This document shows, piece after piece, positions 1-7,036 of a stretch of DNA of 14,545 bases. The first letter of the stretch is position 1. Every line of letters starts with the position of its first letter. Position numbers and translations under genes: made by a program. This DNA comes from JAGOUY01 sp964562155 (GTDB taxonomy: Bacteria > Patescibacteriota > Patescibacteriia > 2-12-FULL-60-25), in the NCBI GenBank assembly GCA_964562155.1, contig CAZLRU010000026.1:1-14545 (forward strand). Direction: 5' to 3'. The notes under the pieces are model-generated. The model did no database searches, was not told the DNA's origin, and was given only the letters and a program-made list of their open reading frames with translations.

Positions 1-725
1 TCATCCGTCAACCGATCAAAAATCCCCATCTCACGCCCAAATCCAGTAAATAATTTAATATTCGTCGCGTTTGTAAGCGCGTCTGCAACAGCCCCCGTTA
101 CTTCAGAATCCTTGGCTGCGCGCTGCACTCGTAACCGATGTCGAATCCGTACCGAGTAGAAATTCAATGCCACAAACAACACCACCCAAACACTAAGCAT
201 CAGAGCCACCTGCGAGCTCCGTTGTGACACAAAATAAAGAACCCAGAACGTTGATACCACGAGCGGCAACAACCGCCACTGCAACGCATCCACAATATCC
301 GCATACGCCCGCGACAATCGACCGACACGACGAACAAGTGATCCAGCAAATGAATCGGCAAAAAACTGATAAGAATGACCCAATAAATAAGCAAACGCCG
401 TCCGCTCCAAATCTTTCATGACACGCGGGATAATCCAACCAGAGGTATAACCAGCCACCCGCCACATCATCCATCCTAACAAATGGATACCAATGATAAT
501 TGACACCACATGCAAAGCGCCTTGACCGTCTCGTACGTCGACAGACAAGACATCAATAAACTGCCGGTAAAACCATTGCGCCCACGTACCACACGATTCC
601 GCAACCACGATAACCAAAAAAACGAGTAACGTTTGCCACGGATAACGACGCATATGCGCCAAAAATACCCGAATAATATCGCCATTCGTAACCTTGGGCA
701 CCTCAAAAGAACGTGAACGAGACAT
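1..725 (-). CDS. ABC exporter, N-terminal transmembrane part (partial gene)
   Basis: An open frame of 241 codons reads from an ATG at 725 down to base 1 with no stop, so the gene continues beyond the window. The product starts MSRSRSFEVPKV, then a basic amphipathic stretch (FLAHMRRYPWQ) and long hydrophobic segments (for example LLVFLVIVV at about 34-42, VVSIIIGIHLLGWMMW at about 74-89, and VALMLSVWVVLFVALNFY near 175-195). The segment FFADSFAGSLVRRVGRLSRAY matches the cytoplasmic-loop pattern of type-I (MsbA-like) ABC exporter membrane domains, and NATNIKLFTGFGRE fits the later coupling-loop region. The nucleotide-binding domain is not in the window, so substrate and ATPase motifs cannot be judged. 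It is divergent from the acetolactate synthase gene. No Shine-Dalgarno is seen; a TATACT box lies 9 nt before the start. Family call is firm; substrate unknown. Confidence 0.85.
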   Translation of the reverse strand, partial: MSRSRSFEVPKVTNGDIIRVFLAHMRRYPWQTLLVFLVIVVAESCGTWAQWFYRQFIDVLSVDVRDGQGALHVVSIIIGIHLLGWMMWRVAGYTSGWIIPRVMKDLERTAFAYLLGHSYQFFADSFAGSLVRRVGRLSRAYADIVDALQWRLLPLVVSTFWVLYFVSQRSSQVALMLSVWVVLFVALNFYSVRIRHRLRVQRAAKDSEVTGAVADALTNATNIKLFTGFGREMGIFDRLTD

Positions 726-734
726 AACAACAGC

Positions 735-740
735 AGTATA
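735..740 (-). promoter_or_regulatory. candidate -10 box for the ABC exporter gene
   Basis: Read on the minus strand this is TATACT (5 of 6 to TATAAT), 9 nt before the ATG at 725. No convincing -35 is present. If used, transcription would start within about 0-3 nt of the start codon, giving a leaderless or nearly leaderless message, which fits the lack of a ribosome binding site. Inference only. Confidence 0.35.
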
Positions 741-769
741 CAGGATCAAGCATGCGGATCATAACCCCT

Positions 770-786
770 CCGGGGCTACTCCCCGG
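770..786. other. GC hairpin in the divergent intergenic region
   Basis: CCGGGG (770-775) and CCCCGG (781-786) form a 6-bp stem with a 5-nt loop between the divergent ABC exporter and acetolactate synthase starts. No T-run follows on either strand, so it is not an obvious terminator. It may be a protein-binding palindrome or an insulator; function unknown. Confidence 0.35.
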
Positions 787-787
787 G

Positions 788-816
788 TCGACGTTTCACG
801 TTTCACGTTCTACGAT
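788..816 (+). promoter_or_regulatory. candidate promoter of the acetolactate synthase gene with 7-bp repeats
   Basis: TCGACG (788-793), a 17-bp spacer and TACGAT (811-816) match sigma-70 boxes at 4 of 6 each. The ATG at 825 lies 8 nt after the -10, so the message would be nearly leaderless. The spacer holds tandem 7-mers (ACGTTTC, ACGTTTC, ACGTTCT at 791-811), which could be operator half-sites or chance. No Shine-Dalgarno precedes the ATG. Confidence 0.3.
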
Positions 817-824
817 GCCCCTAT

Positions 825-2465
825 ATGAAATCCTCCGACCTATTTGTGAACTGCCTTGAAGCGGAAGGCGTGCAGTATATCTTTGGCGTCCCAGGCGAAG
901 AAAATCTTGATGTGCTTGAATCCCTCCGAAATTCACCCATAAAAATGATCACCACTCGCCACGAAGCCTCAGCTGGGTTTATGGCGGCTACCATCGGTCG
1001 TCTCACCGGCAAAGCGGGCGTCTGTTTATCAACCCTGGGTCCGGGCGCTACCAACCTCATGACCGCCGCGGCCTACGCCCAGCTTGGCGCGATGCCCATG
1101 CTCATGATCACCGGACAAAAAGGCATCAAAAAGAGCAAACAAGGCAAATTTCAAGTCATTAACACGGTCGAGATGATGCGCCCGCTTACCAAATTCACAA
1201 AACAAGTAATCAGCGGCGATCTTATTGCCAGTATCACGCGCGAAGCTATTCGCTTAGCCGACGAAGAACGTCCCGGAGCCGTCCACATTGAGCTACCGGA
1301 GGATATTGCCGCCGAACCCGTCACCACCCTCCCCTATCAACCCCAAATCGTCCGACGACCCATCGCCGAACAAAAAGCCATTCACACCGCCGTCGACATG
1401 ATCAAAGCGGCCCGCTGTCCCATCTTACTCGTTGCAGCTGGCGCGAATCGCAAACGAACAGCCAAGATGTTACGACTATTTATTGAAAAAACCGGCATTC
1501 CCTTCGTGGACACACAAATGGGAAAGGGAGTCATTGATGAGCGCGACCCACGTTGGCTCGGTACAACATCCCTCTCCGCCAATGATCTCGTGCACGCCGC
1601 TCTTGCCGAAGCGGATCTCATCATTAATGTCGGCCACGATGCAATTGAAAAACCCCCGTTTATCATGAAACGGGATGGAGCCAAGGTCATCCACATCAAC
1701 TTCGTGTCCGCGAGCATCGATGACGTCTACTTCCCCCAACACGAAGTCATCGGTGATATCGCCAACACGATCTGGCAATTAAGCGAAACACTCGAACCTC
1801 AACCTGATTGGAATTTTTCTCGTTGCTTCGCGTTCCGAGATAGGCTCTTTTCCCATCTCAAAGAAAAAAACGACGACTCGTCATTTCCACTAATGCCACA
1901 ACGCATTGTGGCTGACGTTCGTTCCATCATGCCATCGGATGGAATCATCTGTCTCGATAACGGCATGCACAAGCTTTGGTTTGCGCGTCAGTATCAAGCC
2001 CACGAACCAAACACCATTCTCCTCGACAACGCCCTCGCCACCATGGGCGCAGGCCTCCCATCTGCCATGGCCGCCAAACTCCTCTACCCGGATCGATCCA
2101 TCCTCGCCATCTGCGGCGATGGTGGGTTTATGATGAGTAGCATGGAACTAGAAACAGCGGTTCGGCTTAAGCTTAATCTCACCATCCTTGTCCTAAACGA
2201 CAACGGGTACGGCATGATCAAATGGAAACAAGCGGGCATGAACTTCCAAGACTTTGCTTTAGATTACGGCAACCCAGACTTCGTAAAATACGCCGAGTCC
2301 TTCGGCGCAAAAGGCTACCGCATAGAACAAGCAACCGATCTAAAAAAACAATTAGAAACCTGTCTTAACAGCAAAGGCGTCCACCTCATCGAAGTCCCAA
2401 TAGATTATTCAGAAAATGCAAGAGTATTCACAAAAGAAATACCAACTCTTGCGGCTTCCGTATAA
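825..2465 (+). CDS. thiamine-diphosphate acetolactate synthase, large (catalytic) subunit
   Basis: 546 residues, the usual length for the ThDP-dependent acetolactate synthase family. It would condense two pyruvates to 2-acetolactate and CO2 in the cytoplasm. The N-terminal pyrimidine-binding domain has the catalytic glutamate in TTRHEASAG (E47) and the LGPGATN segment. A central domain follows at about 190-330. The C-terminal PP domain has GDGGFM at 431-436 and LNDNGYGM (N458/D459 near the metal-ligand position), followed by IKWKQ. The C-terminal pattern (MELETAVRLKLNL, LDYGNPDF, HLIEVPIDYSEN) resembles the stand-alone catabolic type more than biosynthetic IlvB, and no ilvN-type regulatory subunit gene is nearby. 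An aldehyde dehydrogenase gene starts 11 nt downstream, so the two are probably co-transcribed. The start fits the family N-terminus; no Shine-Dalgarno is seen. Another ThDP decarboxylase is possible but less likely. Confidence 0.85.
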   Translation: MKSSDLFVNCLEAEGVQYIFGVPGEENLDVLESLRNSPIKMITTRHEASAGFMAATIGRLTGKAGVCLSTLGPGATNLMTAAAYAQLGAMPMLMITGQKGIKKSKQGKFQVINTVEMMRPLTKFTKQVISGDLIASITREAIRLADEERPGAVHIELPEDIAAEPVTTLPYQPQIVRRPIAEQKAIHTAVDMIKAARCPILLVAAGANRKRTAKMLRLFIEKTGIPFVDTQMGKGVIDERDPRWLGTTSLSANDLVHAALAEADLIINVGHDAIEKPPFIMKRDGAKVIHINFVSASIDDVYFPQHEVIGDIANTIWQLSETLEPQPDWNFSRCFAFRDRLFSHLKEKNDDSSFPLMPQRIVADVRSIMPSDGIICLDNGMHKLWFARQYQAHEPNTILLDNALATMGAGLPSAMAAKLLYPDRSILAICGDGGFMMSSMELETAVRLKLNLTILVLNDNGYGMIKWKQAGMNFQDFALDYGNPDFVKYAESFGAKGYRIEQATDLKKQLETCLNSKGVHLIEVPIDYSENARVFTKEIPTLAASV

Positions 2466-2476
2466 ATAAAAAAGAT

Positions 2477-3838
2477 ATGTTTACTTCTATCAATCCAGCC
2501 ACCGAAGAAGTGCTCGGCCAATGGCCAGATCACACAGCCGAAGACGTGGAGCGTAAACTCGCGATTGCGGATGCAAGCTTTCAAACCTGGAAACATACAA
2601 CCGTCGAAGAACGCTCTCGTCTATTTCGCGTTCTTGCAACCAATCTGCGAAACCAATCACGCGCCCTAGGCGAGATCGCTACACGGGAGATGGGCAAAAC
2701 CCTAAGCTCAGCCATCGCCGAAGTCGAAAAATGCGCGCTTGGCTGCGAGTACTACGCCGATCAAACAGCAAACTTCTTAACACCCGAAGTCGTGGAAACG
2801 GATGCTAGTCGCAGCGAAATCCGCTATCAACCCATGGGCCCTATTTTGGCCGTCATGCCCTGGAACTTTCCCTTTTGGCAAGTAATGCGTTTTGCCATTC
2901 CCACCCTCATGGCGGGCAACGTAGGGGTTCTTAAGCATGCGTCTAACGTCCCACAATGCGCCCTCGCGCTCGAAACACTCTTCGCTGAAGCCGGTTTCCC
3001 TGAAGGAGTTTTCCAAACCCTGCTCGTACGCGCAAACATCATCGAGAGCATCTTGCGCGATCCTCGTATCAAAGGCGTAAGCCTCACAGGGAGCGAAGCA
3101 GCCGGACGCGACGTCGGTCGTATTGCCGGAGAAGAAGTAAAACCTTCTGTTCTAGAACTCGGTGGCAGCGATCCCTTCATCATCTTTCCAGATGCCGACC
3201 TTGAATCAGCCCTTCATACCGCCGTCACTGCACGCCTCCAAAACAACGGCCAAAGCTGTATCGCCGCTAAACGGTTTATCGTCCATAAAACCATCGCCGA
3301 CGCATTCCTCCAAAAATTCACACAAGCCTTCGAATCAATAAACGTAGGCGATCCGATGAATGAATCAACGCAACTCGGTCCACTCGCCAACCAGCGCGCT
3401 CGCCTGGATCTCGATGATCAAGTCAAACGCTCCATCGCCGCCGGAGCTCGCCTCGTCACAGGTGGAACATTCGTCGGAGACAAAGGCTTTTTCTACGCCC
3501 CCACGATTCTCGCCAACGTAAAGCATGGCATCCCCGCCTATCACGAAGAACTTTTTGGCCCCGTCGCTAGCGTCATGACATTTGAAACAGTTCCTGAAGC
3601 GATCACGCTTGCAAACGACACCGCCTTCGGTCTCGGAGCTTCGGTTTGGACCAAAGATACAGACATCAAAGAACAATGCATTCGCGATCTTGATGTCGGC
3701 GCCGTCTTCGTCAACGGGATGGTGAAATCCATTCCCTCACTCCCCTTCGGCGGCACCAAAAACTCTGGCTACGGCCGAGAACTGTCTTGGGAAGGAATGC
3801 GCGCGTTCGTGAATGTAAAAACCGTTTGGGTGAAATAA
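2477..3838 (+). CDS. NAD(P)-dependent aldehyde dehydrogenase, succinate-semialdehyde dehydrogenase type
   Basis: 453 residues, close to the roughly 460 of the GabD/Sad group. It would oxidise an aldehyde to the acid with NAD(P)+ in the cytoplasm. The first 20 residues (INPATEEVLGQWP) match the family. Catalytic features are complete: the oxyanion Asn in MPWNFPFWQ (N130), the cofactor Lys in VLKHASN (K153), VSLTGSEAAG as the dinucleotide loop, the general base in VLELGGSDPF (E227), the nucleophile in NNGQSCIAAKR (C261) and EELFGPV (E358). The end LPFGGTKNSGYGRELS is also typical. It begins 11 nt after the acetolactate synthase stop with no own promoter or Shine-Dalgarno visible, so it is probably the second gene of a two-gene operon. 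The true aldehyde is not readable from sequence; succinate semialdehyde is the family name only. Confidence 0.87.
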   Translation: MFTSINPATEEVLGQWPDHTAEDVERKLAIADASFQTWKHTTVEERSRLFRVLATNLRNQSRALGEIATREMGKTLSSAIAEVEKCALGCEYYADQTANFLTPEVVETDASRSEIRYQPMGPILAVMPWNFPFWQVMRFAIPTLMAGNVGVLKHASNVPQCALALETLFAEAGFPEGVFQTLLVRANIIESILRDPRIKGVSLTGSEAAGRDVGRIAGEEVKPSVLELGGSDPFIIFPDADLESALHTAVTARLQNNGQSCIAAKRFIVHKTIADAFLQKFTQAFESINVGDPMNESTQLGPLANQRARLDLDDQVKRSIAAGARLVTGGTFVGDKGFFYAPTILANVKHGIPAYHEELFGPVASVMTFETVPEAITLANDTAFGLGASVWTKDTDIKEQCIRDLDVGAVFVNGMVKSIPSLPFGGTKNSGYGRELSWEGMRAFVNVKTVWVK

Positions 3839-3854
3839 AAATATCCTTAGGCCT

Positions 3855-3898
3855 AAAAACAGCAACGCACCCGGGGGACGCAATACGATTGCTGTCCC
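3855..3898 (-). terminator. terminator region of the islet-1 membrane protein gene
   Basis: Downstream of the minus-strand stop at 3926 two hairpins overlap. Hairpin A pairs 3875-3884 with 3888-3898 (5 + 5 bp with one bulge, 3-nt loop). Hairpin B pairs CAGCAA with TTGCTG (3860-3865 and 3889-3894) and is followed, on the minus strand, by five T (3859-3855). Hairpin B with its T-run resembles an intrinsic terminator, but A forms first and competes for 3889-3894. The convergent aldehyde dehydrogenase gene ends just to the left. Confidence 0.5.
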
Positions 3899-3925
3899 TT
3901 GCGGGCGCGGAAGAAGAAAGCTCAG

Positions 3926-4387
3926 TCAGTACGGAATCTCGCACCGCTCGACAGAGTCGAGCACGAAACCAGTGCCCATCACGCGGGCCCCGTTGCGGGC
4001 CAGGCGAGGCATCCAGCGATCGGAACAGACCGCATCGGGGTTACTGACCCCGTGGACAGGAGCGGGACCGCCACTGTCCTCCTGCGGCCCACCCCCCTCG
4101 TAGTGGAAGGTGTGGACCTCCAGATACTGCGCGCACAGAGCAAAAAAGAATGCTGCGCCAGCCAGGTACTGGATCACGGCCGCGAACCGGACCCGAACAG
4201 TGGTACGATCGATCTCATCATGGTTCAGTTCAAAGAAGGACCGTCCGAGCTTGCGCCAGACGTAGCGCCGCGCGACCAGGGCGACGAGAAGAAACAGGAT
4301 GAACGGGGAGGCGAACACGAACGCCTCCACCGAACGAAACTGCAGACCCGCGACCACGAGAAGACCAATGACGACACGCTCCAACAT
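3926..4387 (-). CDS. small membrane protein of unknown family in a G+C-rich islet
   Basis: 153 residues, no family recognised. The start at 4387 is chosen because CAGGAG lies about 8 nt upstream, a much better ribosome site than in most neighbours; an ATG 21 codons earlier has none. Hydrophobic stretches at about 5-15 and 21-39 (AFVFASPFILFLLVALVA) and at 68-88 (FAAVIQYLAGAAFFFALCA) suggest two or three membrane helices. Between them is a charged stretch (ARRYVWRKLGRSFFELNHDE). The polar C-terminal part (about 90-153) is Gly/Pro-rich and holds C121 and C149, which could pair outside the membrane. The coding DNA is richer in G+C (40 of 60 bases at 4081-4140) than the flanking genes, suggesting transfer. 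A near-consensus promoter lies upstream and a terminator follows. The opposite-strand frame over this stretch is low-complexity and lacks such signals. Confidence 0.6.
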   Translation of the reverse strand: MLERVVIGLLVVAGLQFRSVEAFVFASPFILFLLVALVARRYVWRKLGRSFFELNHDEIDRTTVRVRFAAVIQYLAGAAFFFALCAQYLEVHTFHYEGGGPQEDSGGPAPVHGVSNPDAVCSDRWMPRLARNGARVMGTGFVLDSVERCEIPY

Positions 4388-4402
4388 GAGATTTCGCTCC
4401 TG

Positions 4403-4426
4403 GCTGACGGGTTGTTGATTGTCAGC
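4403..4426 (-). promoter_or_regulatory. leader hairpin beside the Shine-Dalgarno of the islet-1 gene
   Basis: GCTGAC (4403-4408) and GTCAGC (4421-4426) form a 6-bp stem with a 12-nt loop in the minus-strand leader. It ends right beside the AGGAG ribosome site of the gene starting at 4387. Further upstream in the same leader a short stem (4515-4518 with 4526-4529) is followed by five T on the minus strand, resembling a weak early terminator. Together they could form a regulated leader; no known riboswitch class is recognised. Confidence 0.3.
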
Positions 4427-4556
4427 ACATACATAAGGACGGCAATCCATACATATCTACTGACAAAAACAATCCAAGGGAGATCCTTTAATCTGCTCTT
4501 ATTTTAGACAAAAAGCCTCCACATCAGGCAAGCACGTTTGCTCACCCTACAATAAT

Positions 4557-4585
4557 ATAATACCAAAAAATGACCATTTTGTCAA
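4557..4585 (-). promoter_or_regulatory. near-consensus sigma-70 promoter
   Basis: Read on the minus strand: TTGACA (4585-4580, perfect -35), a 17-bp spacer, then TATTAT (4562-4557, 5 of 6 to TATAAT). Predicted start is near 4550, giving a leader of about 160 nt before the islet-1 gene at 4387. This is the best promoter match I found in the window. It lies between the carbinolamine dehydratase stop (4627) and the islet gene, so it serves the islet gene rather than its upstream neighbour. Confidence 0.7.
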
Positions 4586-4626
4586 TCGATCTTTGCCCAT
4601 ATTCGGTAGCCAAAAATAGCCATGAG

Positions 4627-4920
4627 TTAGCTCATTTCCTCAATGTTCCTTGCCATTTCCAAATCCAGCATCGTAAGCCCACCCGTATCATGGGTCGTCA
4701 ATGAAATCGTCACTTTATTATAAACATTCCTCCACTCAGGATGATGATCCAGGTCATTAGCAATACCAGCCACTCGCTTCATAAACTCAAACGCCTGCAC
4801 AAAATCCACAAACATAAATTCAGCTGTAATTCGAGCACCATCGGACACCCAGTTCGGATATTCAAGACAAAGCTGTGTGACAGCTTCAATAGAAGCAGGG
4901 GTATAAGCTTTATATGACAT
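4627..4920 (-). CDS. phhB: pterin-4a-carbinolamine dehydratase (4a-hydroxytetrahydrobiopterin dehydratase)
   Basis: 97 residues from the ATG at 4920; a GTG five codons upstream (4935) is an alternative start. The family dehydrates 4a-hydroxytetrahydropterin, recycling the cofactor of aromatic amino acid hydroxylases in the cytoplasm. The signature region is intact: NDLDHHPEWRNVYNKV with the paired histidines and Pro (H59, H60, P61 from this start), then LTTHDTGGLTMLD with the third His (H77) and Asp (D86). Length is normal for the family (about 95-115). No phenylalanine hydroxylase or pterin biosynthesis gene is in the window, so its partner is unknown; in many bacteria the protein is present without a hydroxylase. 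It is divergent from the 644-residue gene at 5053. No clear Shine-Dalgarno. Confidence 0.85.
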   Translation of the reverse strand: MSYKAYTPASIEAVTQLCLEYPNWVSDGARITAEFMFVDFVQAFEFMKRVAGIANDLDHHPEWRNVYNKVTISLTTHDTGGLTMLDLEMARNIEEMS

Positions 4921-4964
4921 AGTCTTACTGAACACACTAGCACAACCAAAAAAAGAATGAGCTC

Positions 4965-4993
4965 TTTACAGGACCCGACAAGTTTTATTTACT
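4965..4993 (+). promoter_or_regulatory. candidate promoter of the 644-residue protein gene
   Basis: TTTACA (4965-4970, 5 of 6 to TTGACA), a 17-bp spacer and TTTACT (4988-4993, 4 of 6 to TATAAT). It would give a leader of about 50 nt before the ATG at 5053. The interval 4921-5052 is shared with the divergent dehydratase gene. Confidence 0.35.
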
Positions 4994-5052
4994 GCATCCA
5001 ATCCTTTCATAAGTAACCTTATTCATCCTCGTAAAAAACCTGAGCAGCTTCT

Positions 5053-6987
5053 ATGAAACACGAAAGAACAGCTGATATCCACGAACGATTCATGCAGACT
5101 GGCCCCGCAAGACATGAGGAAAAGAAAAATGTCGTCACAACCAGAGAAGACTATGATAGGTTCTTTGATGGATATGACGCCCAGCTAAAACAAATCGTGG
5201 AAAATACCCCCAAAGAAGTAAAGGCTTTTGAACCTGACGCGTCGTCAGCAGAAATAGAAACATTCGCTGCACAAAAAGCCGAAGATTTTTCCCACTTTCT
5301 CGATCGTATCGTAACAATTGGCGGCGAGACGGAGAGAGCGTTTGCCAACTTCAAAGACGAGTTAGCTCCTCCTGATCAAGATAGGATCGAACAACACATC
5401 AACCCGCTATCTCTCATAGCAAGCACGGACACCGCTTATCATCAAGCTTTTTATAGATACGCTCCTCCGGATACATTAACCCAGGCCCAAAAAGATGCCT
5501 ACGAGTTAGCAAATAAACGAATGAGGGAGCCTTTATTCAAACATTCATTACAAACACTCACAACCTATCTAGAAGGCCGTGAGACACTAACGGATGAAGA
5601 GAAAAAAGCAGACCCCCGTTTCCAAAAGGAACATGCCAAGACCATCCTAAAAAGACTCACGGAGATCGCTACTCAAACGAAACCTGTAGATCTAGATCGA
5701 TGTCACGATCTTCTTGCATTTGCCGCAAACAATCAGACAGTCATGGAAGAGTTTGCCCCAGACTGGCGTCAAACAACTCTTTATCCGCTTGCAGAACAAA
5801 TCATAAAGGCAGGCCATATCGCTGCCCAACGAGCTCAAAATGACTCTCCTCCGGAAACACGGGGAGCGGGCATGGCAGATGCCAAACGAGTGAACCAATG
5901 TGCGGATCTCTTTATCCCTTTACTCAGACAAGAAATCGAAGGAGCTACCACCTTGAGCGCCCTCAGTGCCTGGCACAGGCTTGATCTAGCACAAACGAAC
6001 GCTCGTCCAAAAGGCGTTCCACCTCCTCGCTACCTGAGAGGACTTGAATCACTGGCCAAAGAGCGTACAAACCACCTCTTACAAGAGAAAGGCTTAAACA
6101 AAGAAGTATTGGAAGCATGGAAAATCTCACAAAAACCTGAGGAAATGGGAGAGTACTTCACAAAAAACTTCCAAACCATTGAAGAGCTTGAAGTAGCGGC
6201 TCCTGGGGCGGCCAAAGCCCTCCATGCAGAATTTGGAATTCAAAACTTCGCCCGTCAATCGTTAGCTTTTTGGGTGAAACAATATCAAGAACGAGATAAC
6301 CATACGACTCCCTATGGGGTTCTGCTCTCCCCTGGTGATGATTGGAATGGAGCGTTTAGTGACGGACACGTAGCCAAACTCGTAGACCAAGCCGTGGGAC
6401 AACTGAACGGACAAGCACTGCTTCGCGTTATAGAATGTCGAAATAAAATTGATGCGGTACGGAAGCTCCTTAATCTGAAACAGCGCTATCAAGTGCCTGA
6501 AGGAGGTCATGCCATGTCCTTTGCTGTGATTGCAGGTCATGGCAGCAAAAACTCCATCCACATCGGACAACGAGAAGCACCGCCCACAGCCGCACTAGAT
6601 GAAGCGCCTCCTTTATATGCAAGCGAAATAGGTCCACCACCATTAGATAAAGTAGCCCCAACCAACCTCGACGTAATTACCCCGAACGATATCCTTGGCC
6701 CGGGGATGCAACGACTAAAAACGCTCTTTCGTTCAGATGCCCCCATTGTCCTTATTTCTTGCTCAACAGGAAAAGCAGGAGGCATTGGTGAAAAAATGTC
6801 TGATATTTATGATGCAGACGTCACCGCACCCACTATTGATAGCTACACAGAAGCGTGGGCCTTTACCATCGGTCCAGAAGGCAAAATAGCAATTAAAGCA
6901 ACATACGCTTCAAAAGAAACGGGTTCAGATCCATTAAATACCGCTTTCTACGAAAGAAATCGCTCTTCAGAACCACCCCCACTCTAA
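5053..6987 (+). CDS. large helical protein with a C-terminal caspase/C80-like (clan CD) domain, unknown function
   Basis: 644 residues. No signal peptide or membrane segment, so probably cytoplasmic unless exported by another route. Residues 1 to about 480 are charged and look mainly helical (many E/K/Q/A stretches), with no family recognised. Residues about 488-625 look like a compact alpha/beta domain. A beta strand ending in a His-Gly pair (SFAVIAGHGSKNSIHIG, H496) is followed by a Pro-rich insertion of about 40 residues. Next come an ITPNDI helix start, a second strand ending in Cys (PIVLISCSTGK, C570), and then a GGIGEKMSDIYDADVTAPT segment. His-Gly after one strand and Ser/Ala-Cys after the next is the clan CD peptidase layout, and the order most resembles the C80 self-cleaving toxin domain. 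Activity is inferred. The tail is polar (SSEPPPL). The gene stands alone between a divergent dehydratase and convergent tRNAs. No Shine-Dalgarno is seen. Confidence 0.75.
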   Translation: MKHERTADIHERFMQTGPARHEEKKNVVTTREDYDRFFDGYDAQLKQIVENTPKEVKAFEPDASSAEIETFAAQKAEDFSHFLDRIVTIGGETERAFANFKDELAPPDQDRIEQHINPLSLIASTDTAYHQAFYRYAPPDTLTQAQKDAYELANKRMREPLFKHSLQTLTTYLEGRETLTDEEKKADPRFQKEHAKTILKRLTEIATQTKPVDLDRCHDLLAFAANNQTVMEEFAPDWRQTTLYPLAEQIIKAGHIAAQRAQNDSPPETRGAGMADAKRVNQCADLFIPLLRQEIEGATTLSALSAWHRLDLAQTNARPKGVPPPRYLRGLESLAKERTNHLLQEKGLNKEVLEAWKISQKPEEMGEYFTKNFQTIEELEVAAPGAAKALHAEFGIQNFARQSLAFWVKQYQERDNHTTPYGVLLSPGDDWNGAFSDGHVAKLVDQAVGQLNGQALLRVIECRNKIDAVRKLLNLKQRYQVPEGGHAMSFAVIAGHGSKNSIHIGQREAPPTAALDEAPPLYASEIGPPPLDKVAPTNLDVITPNDILGPGMQRLKTLFRSDAPIVLISCSTGKAGGIGEKMSDIYDADVTAPTIDSYTEAWAFTIGPEGKIAIKATYASKETGSDPLNTAFYERNRSSEPPPL

Positions 6988-7036
6988 ACCTCAAGAATTT
7001 CCGTCCGAAAAAAGGGAACGATAACAATTCCACAAA

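Noticed and set aside
3899..4507. A 202-codon plus-strand frame across islet 1
   Set aside because: Charged low-complexity product, no ribosome site or promoter; the minus strand frame has membrane helices, Shine-Dalgarno and a near-consensus promoter.
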